64,000 bases of DNA from Gemmobacter sp. (GCF_034676705.1 NZ_JAUCBS010000002.1:134001-198000); one strand, 5' to 3'. Positions 25,696 through 33,584 are shown, counted from the stretch's first letter. The notes: generated by a model not told the origin, from the letters alone. Program-made: numbers and translations.

Positions 25696-26622
25696 ATGAA
25701 GATCGGTTTTATCGGCCTTGGCATGATGGGGCGCGGCATCGCCCAGAACCTGCTGCGCACGGGCCAGTCAATCATCGTGCATGACCGGATGGAACGTGCG
25801 ACGGCGCCGTTTGCAGATCAGGGCGCCGCGGTTGCCGCTTCGGCCCGCGAACTGGCGGCCGCGGCAGATCTGGTGTTCACGTCGCTGCCAACACCGGCTG
25901 ATGTTCTTGCCGTGTTCGAGGGTGAAAACGGCCTGGCCGCCGGCCTGCGCCCCGGGACGGCGTGGTTTGACCTGACGACCAACTCTGTCGATGTGGTAAG
26001 GCAGATCGAAGCGCAACTGGCAAAGGCCGGCGTCGATTTCCTCGATGCACCCGTCAGTGGCGGACCGGCGGGAGCAGCAAGCGGCAAGCTGGCGATCTGG
26101 ATCGGCGGCAATGCTGCCGCCTACGACAGGTTCAGGCCCGTGCTGGACTCCATCGCCGATCAGGTCCAGCATGTCGGCCCGATCGGGGCAGGAACCATTA
26201 CGAAGCTGGCGCATAACATGGCCTCTGCTGCCATCAAGTCGGTCATCGCCGAGGTCATCACGATGGGCGTCAAGGCCGGGGCCGATCCGCTTGCACTATG
26301 GGGCGCGATGCGCACCGGCGCGGCCGGCCGGATGCGTGGCTTTGACAACGTTCAGCGGTTTCTGGCCGGCACCACCGAAACCTCCAGCTTTGCCCTGCGG
26401 CTGATGCAGAAGGACATCAACCTTGCGCTGCAATTGGGGCGCGAGCTTGATGTTCCGATGCGGCTGTGTGCCGCCGTGGGCCAGGATGTACACGAAGCGA
26501 TGTCCCGGGGGTGGGGCGGACACGATTCCCAATCCGTGCTTGTCCTTCAGCAGCAGAGAGCCGGGATAGACCCGATTGCCATTCCCGACGCCGATGTTCG
26601 TCGCGTGATTGCTTTGGGCTGA
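25696..26622 (+). CDS. 3-hydroxyisobutyrate dehydrogenase-family protein (copy 2)
   Basis: 308 residues. GLGMMG at 7-12, DAPVSGG at 117-123 and the catalytic Lys170 with Asn174 are present. The same family as the gene at 3683 but clearly diverged, so the two probably handle different hydroxy acids. AGGAGG eight bases ahead supports the ATG at 25696 over the one six codons upstream. It has its own promoter with motif 2, although the GntR gene ends only 106 bases earlier. Functions considered: 3-hydroxyisobutyrate, tartronate semialdehyde or hydroxymethylglutarate oxidoreduction; none can be chosen from sequence. Confidence 0.9.
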   Translation: MKIGFIGLGMMGRGIAQNLLRTGQSIIVHDRMERATAPFADQGAAVAASARELAAAADLVFTSLPTPADVLAVFEGENGLAAGLRPGTAWFDLTTNSVDVVRQIEAQLAKAGVDFLDAPVSGGPAGAASGKLAIWIGGNAAAYDRFRPVLDSIADQVQHVGPIGAGTITKLAHNMASAAIKSVIAEVITMGVKAGADPLALWGAMRTGAAGRMRGFDNVQRFLAGTTETSSFALRLMQKDINLALQLGRELDVPMRLCAAVGQDVHEAMSRGWGGHDSQSVLVLQQQRAGIDPIAIPDADVRRVIALG

Positions 26623-26666
26623 CGGCGCTGCAATGCTGCGGAGAGGGGCTGCTTGACGCATTGACG

Positions 26667-26682
26667 GTTCGTATATATGAAT
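26667..26682. promoter_or_regulatory. Operator-like motif 1 in the iclR promoter
   Basis: GTTCGTATATATGAAT, arms GTTC/GAAT, following TTGACG (26661-26666) that could be the -35 box. It lies 73 bases before the IclR gene and suggests autoregulation. Confidence 0.5.
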
Positions 26683-26754
26683 ATGTGTGCGGATTTATGC
26701 AAAGTCGCCATCAACGCAACAAGCCACGCAGATGCAAACCATAGGGAATGGACC

Positions 26755-27513
26755 ATGACCGAGGAAGCGTCGCTGCCGGAGCGGCAAAAGGGCTTGCCGC
26801 AAAACCATCGGACCGTGGATCGGGTAAGCGACATTCTGGAACAGGTCACCTACAATCCCGGAATGACCTTTTCCCAGCTGACCCGCAAGGTCGGCGGCGC
26901 CAAGAGTTCGCTGCACGGGTTCATCAGCGGCCTTCTGGCCCGGGGCTGGCTGCACCAGAGCGAAGGGCGTTTCTACCTGGGCCCCACGATGTATTCGCTG
27001 ACCATGGCATCGGGGCACGAGGCCAGCCGGATCGTCACCAATGACGATCTGCGCGCCCTGCATCTGGCCACCGGACTCCCGGTCTTTCTGGGGGTTCGGG
27101 CGGGTGAATCGCTTGTCTACATTTCCGGTGCAGGCCAGGATCCGGTGGTAAGCTACGAAGCCCGGACGAATATCCGCCGGGTGATGCTGAACACGGCGGG
27201 CGGGCTTGTCATGCTGGCGCACGAGCCGCTGGACCAGCGGACAAGTTTCCTGGCCCGGCGTCCCGCCGACGAGGCGCCGCTGATCGCGGGCTTTCTAAGC
27301 CAGTATGACGCGATCCATTCGCGGGGCTATGCTGTCAATCACCGGGCATCTGCCGACAGGTTCGCGCTGGCGGCCTGCGTCCTTTCCTCCAGGGGCGGGC
27401 CCATCGCCTCGGTGACCATCGTCGGAAAGACAGCCGATGTGCAGCCACGGGAAAAGGAACTGGCGGCGATTCTTGTGCAGCATGCCCGCAATTGGAACCA
27501 ACGGGCCGTCTGA
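26755..27513 (+). CDS. IclR-family transcriptional regulator
   Basis: 252 residues. The N-terminal winged helix (about 20-80: RTVDRVSDILEQV, MTFSQLTRKVGGAKSSLHGFISGLL) is followed by the IclR effector domain, with the conserved RVMLNTAGGLVMLA and the ASVTIVG end. IclR proteins repress or activate catabolic operons in response to a pathway acid. Start 26755 is preferred (AGGGAA ahead); an ATG at 26677 falls within operator-like sequence. Candidate to bind the GTTC-N8-GAAC motif, one of which is in its own promoter. The hydrolase gene follows after 26 bases. Confidence 0.9.
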   Translation: MTEEASLPERQKGLPQNHRTVDRVSDILEQVTYNPGMTFSQLTRKVGGAKSSLHGFISGLLARGWLHQSEGRFYLGPTMYSLTMASGHEASRIVTNDDLRALHLATGLPVFLGVRAGESLVYISGAGQDPVVSYEARTNIRRVMLNTAGGLVMLAHEPLDQRTSFLARRPADEAPLIAGFLSQYDAIHSRGYAVNHRASADRFALAACVLSSRGGPIASVTIVGKTADVQPREKELAAILVQHARNWNQRAV

Positions 27514-27539
27514 CCGCCCAGATCATCGCGCCCCGAACC

Positions 27540-28418
27540 ATGCAGGACCATCGACCTTCGGCTGTAAGCTATCACCAGATCGGCGGGCGCCGGCTGGCCC
27601 TGCGCCGGTGGGGGGCGTCGGACGGCCCACCGCTGCTGTTGCTGCATGGCTCGCGCGACAATTCGATCACCTTCCAGTTTCTGGTCGACGCGCTGGGAGA
27701 AGACTGGCAAATCCTTGCGCCGGACCTGAGGGGGCATGGCCTGTCGGACCCGGTTCCGGCGATCTGGCAGCACGAACTGCTGGGCGATGTCTGCCAGCTG
27801 ATCCGCGATCTGCTGCCCGAACGGCCGGTGCCCGTGGTCGGTCACAGCATGGGGGGCAATCTGGCCCTTGCCCTGGCGGCACTGCGCCCCGGGCTGGTGT
27901 CGCATGTCGTCAGCCTTGATGCCCTGGGGACACCGCCGAATACGCCCCTGAGCAGCGCCGCCGCCGTGCTTGGTAAGTACCTTGACGAACTGGAACACAA
28001 GGGCTTCCGCACCCTGCGCGGGTATTCGACCATCGGCGAAATGACCGACCGCCTTGTCAGGGCCAATCCCCGACTGGGCCGGCAGCGGGCAGAGTGGCTG
28101 GCCCGGCATAGCAGCCGGCATGGCGCCGACGGGCTGCTGTATTGGCTGCATGACATCAACCTCAGCCGCTCGCTGGGCCTGCTGTACAACGACGGCGAAT
28201 GGGACAGGCTGTTCCAGCGGATCGCCTGTCCGGTGCTGTATCTCGCATCGTCTGACCCCACCCGGCACGACCCTGCGACCTTCCGATCCGAATTGACGCG
28301 AAAGTCGCGCTGCATTGCCACGCTGGACTGGGACCAGTTGCCCGAAACCGGCCACAACCTGCACCACGAACTGCCCGACGTCATGGCAGGCAGGATCGAG
28401 ACGTTCCTAAGCGCGTAG
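27540..28418 (+). CDS. Alpha/beta-fold hydrolase
   Basis: 292 residues. The oxyanion segment LLLHGSRDN, nucleophile Ser103 in VVGHSMGGN, and a late His in LPETGHNLHHE give a complete-looking triad with an acid in the SSDPTRHD strand. The family includes enol-lactone hydrolases, haloalkane dehalogenases and esterases. In a gene set with decarboxylase-like and lactonase-like proteins, an enol-lactone or C-C ester role is reasonable but not provable. Cotranscribed with iclR. The start follows a conserved-looking spacing and needs no long N-terminal extension. Confidence 0.88.
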   Translation: MQDHRPSAVSYHQIGGRRLALRRWGASDGPPLLLLHGSRDNSITFQFLVDALGEDWQILAPDLRGHGLSDPVPAIWQHELLGDVCQLIRDLLPERPVPVVGHSMGGNLALALAALRPGLVSHVVSLDALGTPPNTPLSSAAAVLGKYLDELEHKGFRTLRGYSTIGEMTDRLVRANPRLGRQRAEWLARHSSRHGADGLLYWLHDINLSRSLGLLYNDGEWDRLFQRIACPVLYLASSDPTRHDPATFRSELTRKSRCIATLDWDQLPETGHNLHHELPDVMAGRIETFLSA

Positions 28419-28456
28419 CCGCGCTGAAGGCATTGTCCTTTGTTAGCATTTCAATA

Positions 28457-28476
28457 TATATCATATAGATAAATAT
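28457..28476. promoter_or_regulatory. Operator-like motif 2 upstream of the cupin gene
   Basis: TATATCATATAGATAAATAT, the third near-identical copy of the ATCATATAGAT motif. It lies in a 299-base gene-free gap (28419-28717) that also holds an inverted repeat at 28612-28630. Confidence 0.5.
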
Positions 28477-28611
28477 TACCTGGATGTCGCAATGATCCGC
28501 AGGGATTCCCCATTCAGCCATCGTGCCTACCGCAACATCTGGCTAGGCGTCGTGATCTCCATCAGAACCGCAGAGCGCCGGCGACATTGCATCACAGGTG
28601 GGCCGGACAGG

Positions 28612-28630
28612 ATAAATATAATTGATTTAT
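28612..28630. promoter_or_regulatory. AT-rich inverted repeat ahead of the cupin gene
   Basis: ATAAAT-N7-ATTTAT, 88 bases before the cupin start. It could be part of the promoter or a further operator half-site pair; it does not match motif 1 or 2 closely. Confidence 0.3.
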
Positions 28631-28717
28631 ATTAATTTGCCTGATACATGTCCCCCAACGACCATCGCGTCCAGACCGGCCGCACCGCAGCCCTTCGGGC
28701 CTATTGCAGAGGTTACC

Positions 28718-29110
28718 ATGCGCATCCAGAAAGCTGGGACACATCCGTCATCCTATGGCAAAGACCATTTCACCGGCCGCGTCCGCGTCGATCCTGTCTT
28801 CAGCACCGAAAGCCCGGCCCGATCCAAAGGGGCGAAGGTCACGTTCGAACCCGGCGCCCGGACCTATTGGCATACGCATCCGCTGGGCCAGATCCTGATC
28901 ATCACCCAGGGACGCGGCTATGTCCAAAGCTGGGGCGAGCCGCGCCAAACCGTGGTCGAAGGCGATTGCGTGTGGTTTCCGGCCGGGGAAAAACACTGGC
29001 ACGGCGCCAGCGAAGACACGGCCATGACCCATCTTGCGATCTCTGAAGTGCTGGACGGCGCAAGCGCGGATTGGCTCGAACAGGTGGATGACGCGCAATA
29101 CGGCGGCTGA
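28718..29110 (+). CDS. Cupin-domain protein
   Basis: 130 residues forming one cupin barrel. Metal-binding residues His52, His54 and Gln58 (WHTHPLGQ) and His93/His95 (KHWHG) are visible. The pattern TFEPGARTYWHTHP then GDCVWFPAGEKHWHG is that of the small Mn-cupins related to bacterial hydroxynitrile lyases, which often sit next to carboxymuconolactone-decarboxylase-like genes. Here that gene follows 43 bases later but is broken by an IS element. Substrate unknown. The start is the Met with AGAGG ahead; an earlier in-frame ATG adds a poorly conserved 32 residues. Confidence 0.88.
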   Translation: MRIQKAGTHPSSYGKDHFTGRVRVDPVFSTESPARSKGAKVTFEPGARTYWHTHPLGQILIITQGRGYVQSWGEPRQTVVEGDCVWFPAGEKHWHGASEDTAMTHLAISEVLDGASADWLEQVDDAQYGG

Positions 29111-29153
29111 TGCAGTCGCATCGGCCGTGGCCCACAGGCAGGAAAGGAAGCAC

Positions 29154-29181
29154 ATGAACCGGCTTGAAACAGGCAGAGAGG
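29154..29181 (+). pseudogene. 5' fragment of the split CMD-like gene
   Basis: ATG after AAGGAAG, then nine codons (MNRLETGRE) up to the target-site copy at 29174-29181. The reading frame then runs into a TAG inside the insertion sequence. Joined to 30564-30901 it restores a continuous 121-codon gene. Confidence 0.75.
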
Positions 29182-30555
29182 GATAGTGCCCCACGGCGTG
29201 GTGTAGGAGGCCGCAGGCGACGCTGATGGCGACGCTGGCGGTCACCGTCGATCTTCGGAAAGGTTTGGGTTGCGACACCTGAAACCTGAGACGGAGATGA
29301 CGATGACCGACGACAGAATGGCGCTGATCGAGCTGGTTGAGAAGCAGGCCGATGGCGACCTCGTGCGCGAGATGCTGGCCTTTGCGGCCGAGCGGATCAT
29401 GGAAGCAGAGATCGAGGCGCGGACGGGCGCGGCCAAAGGTGCGCGCTCGCCGATGCGGGAAGCCCAGCGAAACGGATACCGCGACCGGGACTGGGACACG
29501 CGCGCTGGCCGCATCTCGCTGGAGATCCCGAAGCTGCGGAAGGGAAGCTACTTCCCCAGCTTCCTCGAGCCACGCCGCACGGCGGAGAAAGCCTTGGTTG
29601 CTGTGATCCAGGAAGCCTACGTCCACGGCATCTCGACGCGGTCCGTCGATGATCTGGTCAAAGCCATGGGCGCTGGTGGCATGTCGAAGAGCCAGGTCAG
29701 CCGGCTGTGCATGGAGATCGATGAGCGGGTGGACGCCTTCCTGGCCCGCCCCCTGGAAGGTGCGTGGCCCTATCTCTGGCTCGACGCCACCTACCTCAAG
29801 GTCAGGGAGGGCGGGCGCATCATCAGCAAGGCGGTGATACTCGCCGTGGCCGTGAACGAGGACGGCAAGCGCGAGGTGCTGGGCGTCGCCACCGGTCCGT
29901 CCGAGGCGGAGACCTTCTGGACCGACTTCCTGCGCAGTCTTGCGGACCGGGGCCTGCGCGGCGTGAAGCTGGTGATCGCAGACGACCACAAGGGCCTGCG
30001 GGCCGCGGCGCGCCGGGTCTTCAACGCCACCCACCAGAGATGCCGCATTCACTGGATGCGCAACGTCCTGGCTTACGCTCCGGCAAAGCAGCGCACCGCG
30101 GTGGCGGCGATGCTGAAGACGATCTTTGCCCAGGAGAGCAAGGCCGACGCCGAGGCACAGTGGAATGTCGTGGCCGACGCCCTGCGGGAAAAGCAGCCCA
30201 AACTCGGTGCCCTGATGGACGCCTCCTGCGACGATGTCCTCGCTTACATGTCGTTTCCCCGCGAGCACTGGACCCAGATCGCCTCCACCAACCCGCTGGA
30301 ACGTGTGAACCGCGAGGTGAAACGGCGAGCCGATGTCATAGGGATCTTCCCGAACGATGCTGCCATCGTCCGCCTCGTCGGCGCGCTGATGCTCGAGACC
30401 AACGACGAGTGGGCCGTCGCGCGGCGATACATGAGCCTTGAAACGCTCGCCCGCGTCACCGACAATCCCAACGTCAGGCTGCCTGCCGTGGCTACCTGAC
30501 AGACCAGGACCTCTCAGAAGGTCGGCGCTCCTACACCACGCCGTGGGGCACTATC
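29182..30555 (+). mobile_element. IS256-family insertion sequence (intact, 1374 bp)
   Basis: Both ends carry 28-bp terminal inverted repeats that look perfect (GATAGTGCCCCACGGCGTGG..., left 29182-29209, right 30528-30555). The 8-bp target duplication CAGAGAGG flanks it (29174-29181 and 30556-30563), as expected for this family. It contains one transposase gene. Its identical repeats and duplication point to a recent insertion. It splits the carboxymuconolactone-decarboxylase-like gene after codon 9. Confidence 0.95.
29297..30499 (+). CDS. IS256-family (Mutator-like) transposase
   Basis: 400 residues, the standard length. The DDE core is visible: LDATYLKVREGGRI (first Asp), RGVKLVIADDHKGLR (second Asp) and, after the CRIHWMRNVL helix typical of IS256, the Glu in the C-terminal NPLERVNREVKRR. 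It should cut and paste the element with 8- to 9-bp target duplications, as seen here. The reading frame is open throughout, so it may be active. ATG 29297 is taken as the start; ATG 29303 is also possible. Confidence 0.95.
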   Translation: MTMTDDRMALIELVEKQADGDLVREMLAFAAERIMEAEIEARTGAAKGARSPMREAQRNGYRDRDWDTRAGRISLEIPKLRKGSYFPSFLEPRRTAEKALVAVIQEAYVHGISTRSVDDLVKAMGAGGMSKSQVSRLCMEIDERVDAFLARPLEGAWPYLWLDATYLKVREGGRIISKAVILAVAVNEDGKREVLGVATGPSEAETFWTDFLRSLADRGLRGVKLVIADDHKGLRAAARRVFNATHQRCRIHWMRNVLAYAPAKQRTAVAAMLKTIFAQESKADAEAQWNVVADALREKQPKLGALMDASCDDVLAYMSFPREHWTQIASTNPLERVNREVKRRADVIGIFPNDAAIVRLVGALMLETNDEWAVARRYMSLETLARVTDNPNVRLPAVAT

Positions 30556-30562
30556 CAGAGAG

Positions 30563-30901
30563 GTGCTGAGATCTCTCATGGGCGCAGACTACCTCGCGCA
30601 ACGCGATGCTCGGCGCACCGACTTCAATGCGACGATTCAGGACTATGCCGATGAGGTCTGCTTTGGCATGGTCTGGTCGCGGCCCGGAATTGACCCCAAG
30701 CTGCGATCCATGCTGAACGTGGCGATCCTGACGGCAATGGGGCGCCCCAATCAGCTGCGAACGCATGTCGAAGGCGCGCTGAACAACGGCTGTTCCGTCG
30801 AAGAACTGCGCGAAATCCTGCTGCATACCGCCGTCTACGCCGGCCTTCCGGCGGCCGTCGATGCGTTTCGCGTGGCAGAAGACGTGATCAGCAAGGCCTG
30901 A
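30563..30901 (+). pseudogene. Carboxymuconolactone decarboxylase family gene, 3' part after IS256 insertion
   Basis: 112 codons, reading from a GTG at 30563 in the restored target site; the first internal ATG is at 30578. The protein (FGMVWSRPGIDPKLRSMLNVAILTA, RTHVEGALNNGCSVEELREILLHTAVYAGLPAAVDAF) is a clean CMD-fold domain of PcaC type, closer to true carboxymuconolactone decarboxylases than the gene at 3208. Only nine codons are lost, so a near-full-length protein could still be made if an outward promoter in the IS and the GTG or ATG are used. The original ribosome site and the link to the cupin message are gone. Confidence 0.8.
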
Positions 30902-31365
30902 GCATCGTCGACGCTGGTTGAGGTCATCGACCTGCCGATTGCCTCGGCCCAAGCTCCTCCCCGAAAATCGGACAGTGAGGGAAGCTGACGTCTGCTGTTC
31001 TCCGGGAGCGGGGGAATCAGGGCCCGTCGAAACACAGGAACAATGCCGCAACCTCCAGGAAGATCGCTGTTCTCAATCGGACCCGACCTTGGAATGGGCT
31101 CGCCGACAACGGTTCCAGAACCAAACAGCCGGTGGCCCCACTGGGCATGGCAAGGCTTTCTGTGTTTGATCGCCCATTGCAGCCTCCTTGCCCGGCCTGC
31201 TTCCTTCTCTGGACATATCAGCCTAAAAGCACGCCCGTGAGCGTGTTTCCCTGGCGCAGACTTACCCAAAGCAGGCGCATTGTGAGCCCGGTGCATCGCC
31301 ACACACCAGAAACGTCGTTCTGGTGTGTTCGCGGTGCAATTCACAAAACAGGTGTCTGGCGGCCC
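30902..31365. other. Gap with no recognisable gene
   Basis: About 460 bases between the broken CMD gene and the HNH endonuclease. Open frames are short and unrecognised. On the minus strand an AAGGAGG lies before a 34-codon frame (MGDQTQKALPCPV...) that matches nothing I know. It may be old mobile-element debris marking the right edge of the island. Confidence 0.4.
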
Positions 31366-31962
31366 TCACGCCTCCAGTTCGGCATCCCAATACAGGTAAT
31401 CCACCCAGCTCTTGTGCAGATGGTTCGGCGGGAACTTGCGCCCGGCGTTGCGCATTTCTTCGGACGATGGGGGACGCGGGGCGCGGGTCAGGCGCAGGCC
31501 CGACTGTTTCAGCGACCTGTTGCCCTTGCGCAGGTTGCAGGGACTGCACGCCGCCACGACATTTTCCCAGCAGGTGGTCCCTCCGCGCGACCGCGGGATC
31601 ACATGGTCAAAGGTCAGGTCGTGCAGGCTGCCGCAATACTGGCAGCGGAATTCGTCCCGCAGAAAAAGATTGAAGCGCGTGAATGCCACGCGCTTCTGGG
31701 GTTTGACGTAATCTTTCAGCACGACGACCGAGGGTATCCTGAACTCGGCCCGCTGGCTTCGAACCGTCGCGTCATATTCCGCGACGATCTGCACCCGGTC
31801 CAGCACCACGGCCTTGACCGCCTCTTGCCAGGGCCACAGCGACAGCGGGTAATAGCTGAGCGGGCGGTAGTCGGCATTCAGCACCAGCGCGGGAAAATGC
31901 TTCAACGCGCCCGGATCGCGGACGAAACCAGTCCGGAATTCCGCCTCGGCTGTGTCAAGCAT
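31366..31962 (-). CDS. HNH endonuclease
   Basis: 198 residues. Two CxxC pairs (Cys107/110 and Cys139/142) hold a structural zinc around the HNH core FDHVIPRSRGG (Asp119-His120) and the NVVAACSPCN segment. The N-terminal 90 residues (HFPALVLNADYRPLSYYPLSLWPW) are the conserved leader of a stand-alone HNH family widespread in alphaproteobacteria. Such chromosomal HNH proteins are not part of restriction loci here; their role is unknown. No partner methylase is near. The first gene of the core-like half of the window. Confidence 0.88.
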   Translation of the reverse strand: MLDTAEAEFRTGFVRDPGALKHFPALVLNADYRPLSYYPLSLWPWQEAVKAVVLDRVQIVAEYDATVRSQRAEFRIPSVVVLKDYVKPQKRVAFTRFNLFLRDEFRCQYCGSLHDLTFDHVIPRSRGGTTCWENVVAACSPCNLRKGNRSLKQSGLRLTRAPRPPSSEEMRNAGRKFPPNHLHKSWVDYLYWDAELEA

Positions 31963-32125
31963 GACCCGTGCCTCCCTAGCCCTGTCCGGCAGGGCGGGAG
32001 CCCCGCCCCAACCCCCCGACTATATATCGCGCTTGCAGCATGGCAAGTCCCGCGATCTGCGATCACGCTGCGAAATATGGGCGGAAATGGTGACAGGGGG
32101 GTGACAGGCTAGGGCGTGTGGGGAT

Positions 32126-32512
32126 TCATCGTGAGTTGATGACGGCGGCAGCGAGGTAGATCATTGCTTCGAAGCTCTGATCGGTTTTGCATGCACGCAT
32201 GGCGATGCGCTTGAACTCCTTGAGCTTGCAGAAGAAGTTTTCGATGAGGTGTCGCCAGATGTAGATGTCGGGGTCGATCCTGAGCTTTTGCGCACGGGCG
32301 GGGTGCTGCGAGATCACGATCCGGGCACCGCGGTCGTTCAATTCAACAACCAGCGCATTGCTGTCGAAGGCCTTGTCGGCGATCAGCCCGTCGAAAGCGA
32401 TCCCGTCGATCAGCGGCGGCACCTCGACGCTGTCATGGCGCTGGCCCGGCATCAGACGGAAGCGCACGAGGTTGCCCAAGGCGTCGGTGAGGGCCAGGGT
32501 CTTGGTCGTCAT
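32126..32512 (-). CDS. IS5-family transposase, C-terminal frame (OrfB)
   Basis: 128 residues carrying the later DDE residues: GLIADKAFDSNALV (second Asp) and the IWRHLIENFFCKLKEFKRIAMR helix with the catalytic Glu. It overlaps OrfA by 4 bases in another frame; in the IS427 group a -1/+1 frameshift joins the two into the active enzyme. Its own ATG would not make a complete transposase. Confidence 0.9.
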   Translation of the reverse strand: MTTKTLALTDALGNLVRFRLMPGQRHDSVEVPPLIDGIAFDGLIADKAFDSNALVVELNDRGARIVISQHPARAQKLRIDPDIYIWRHLIENFFCKLKEFKRIAMRACKTDQSFEAMIYLAAAVINSR

Positions 32513-32886
32513 GCCGCCTTTGGAGCGGCCAATGGCCTGGCTCTGCGTCCCCCCTTTGCGCCCTGACCGTGACGGTGGACCTTGACGATCGTCGCGTCGA
32601 TCATGGCATATTCCAGGTCGGGCTCATCCGACAGCGCATCGAATATACGCTTGAAAACATCGGCTTCCCGCCAATCGCGGAACCGCCGGAACGCCGTGTT
32701 CCAGTTGCCGAACCGCTCCGGCAGGTCGCGCCACGGACTGCCCGTGCGCACGATCCACAGCACCGCCTCCAGAAACAGCCGGTTGTCCTTCCCGCTGCGG
32801 CCAGGGTCGCTTGGCTTACCCAGACAGTGCGGCTCGATCTTCGCCCATTGGGCATTCGTCAGAACATCGCGATCCATCCAGAGCAT
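32509..32886 (-). CDS. IS5-family transposase, N-terminal frame (OrfA)
   Basis: 125 residues: N-terminal DUF4096-like part (LTNAQWAKIEPHCLG, LFLEAVLWIVRTGSPWRDLPERFG) and the first catalytic Asp in YAMIDATIVKVHRHGQGAKGG. The frame then runs to a stop overlapping the start of OrfB. A run of Gs/Cs near the overlap suits programmed frameshifting. Confidence 0.9.
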   Translation of the reverse strand: MLWMDRDVLTNAQWAKIEPHCLGKPSDPGRSGKDNRLFLEAVLWIVRTGSPWRDLPERFGNWNTAFRRFRDWREADVFKRIFDALSDEPDLEYAMIDATIVKVHRHGQGAKGGRRARPLAAPKAA

Positions 32887-32924
32887 GAATCACACCAGAC
32901 CCCGTTTGTGAATCCCCACACGCC

Positions 32925-33584
32925 CTAGCCCAGACGGTCGCGCAGGAAGTTCAACGCGACCCCAAGGCCATCCGGCGCGATGCCATGCCCGGTGCCCTTC
33001 ATCACATGGGCATAGGTTTCCACCCCAGCCTCGACCAGCGCCTCGGCGGCCTTGCGCATGTCGTCGAACGGCACCACCGGGTCGGCATCGCCGTGGATCA
33101 GCAGCACCGGCGGCTTGACCGTCATCTCGGTCATCAGCCGTTCGGGCACGACCAGCCGGCCGGAAAACGCCACCACGCCGGCCAGCTCCTCGGCCCGCCG
33201 CAGCGCCACATGCAGGCTCATCATCGTGCCTTGCGAAAAGCCGATCAGCGCGACCTTGCCCGGCTCCAGCCCCTCGGCCGCGATCACGCTGTCGATATAG
33301 ACATTCAGATCGTCCACCGCGGCCGCCATGCCGGCTGCGGCCTGCTCTGCGGACGACCCATCCAGCCATGGGATCGGAAACCATTGATATCCGAAGGGAT
33401 TGCCCGTGCAGCGTTCCGGCGCGTCGGGGGCGTGAAAGGCGGTATCGGGCAGGTGCGGTGCCAGCGGATCGGCCAGGCCCAGCAGATCGGCCCCGTCGGC
33501 GCCATAGCCGTGCAGGAAGATCACCGCAGATTTCGTGGTGCCCGATTCCGGGGGTTTGCGTTTGGCGTTCAGAATGCGCGTCAT
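32925..33584 (-). CDS. Alpha/beta hydrolase, carboxylesterase/phospholipase family
   Basis: 219 residues, typical for the bacterial esterases related to acyl-protein thioesterase. Catalytic Ser117 (GFSQG), Asp168 (HGDADPVVP) and His200 (GTGHG) are all in place, with HGYGADGADL near the N-terminus forming the oxyanion hole. It hydrolyses short carboxylic esters; the natural substrate is unknown. The start overlaps the stop of the DNA glycosylase gene (ATGA), so the two are cotranscribed. The IS element inserted at its stop codon leaves the protein intact but moves any native terminator. Confidence 0.9.
   Translation of the reverse strand: MTRILNAKRKPPESGTTKSAVIFLHGYGADGADLLGLADPLAPHLPDTAFHAPDAPERCTGNPFGYQWFPIPWLDGSSAEQAAAGMAAAVDDLNVYIDSVIAAEGLEPGKVALIGFSQGTMMSLHVALRRAEELAGVVAFSGRLVVPERLMTEMTVKPPVLLIHGDADPVVPFDDMRKAAEALVEAGVETYAHVMKGTGHGIAPDGLGVALNFLRDRLG

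Larger units (their letters stand above)
32112..32925 (-). mobile_element. IS5-family (IS427-type) insertion sequence, 814 bp
   Basis: Terminal inverted repeats of 17 bp (GGGCGTGTGGGGATTCA at 32112-32128 and its complement at 32909-32925) are perfect. A TA target duplication flanks it (32110-32111 and 32926-32927). Two overlapping frames encode the transposase, as in the IS427 group. The right end sits exactly on the stop codon of the esterase gene: the TAG of that gene is formed by the last IS base and the TA target. Confidence 0.92.

Noticed and set aside
30902..31365. tRNA or small RNA gene in the gap right of the island, which could mark an integration site
   Set aside because: No cloverleaf or TTCRA arm could be read on either strand; no direct repeats typical of att sites were seen.
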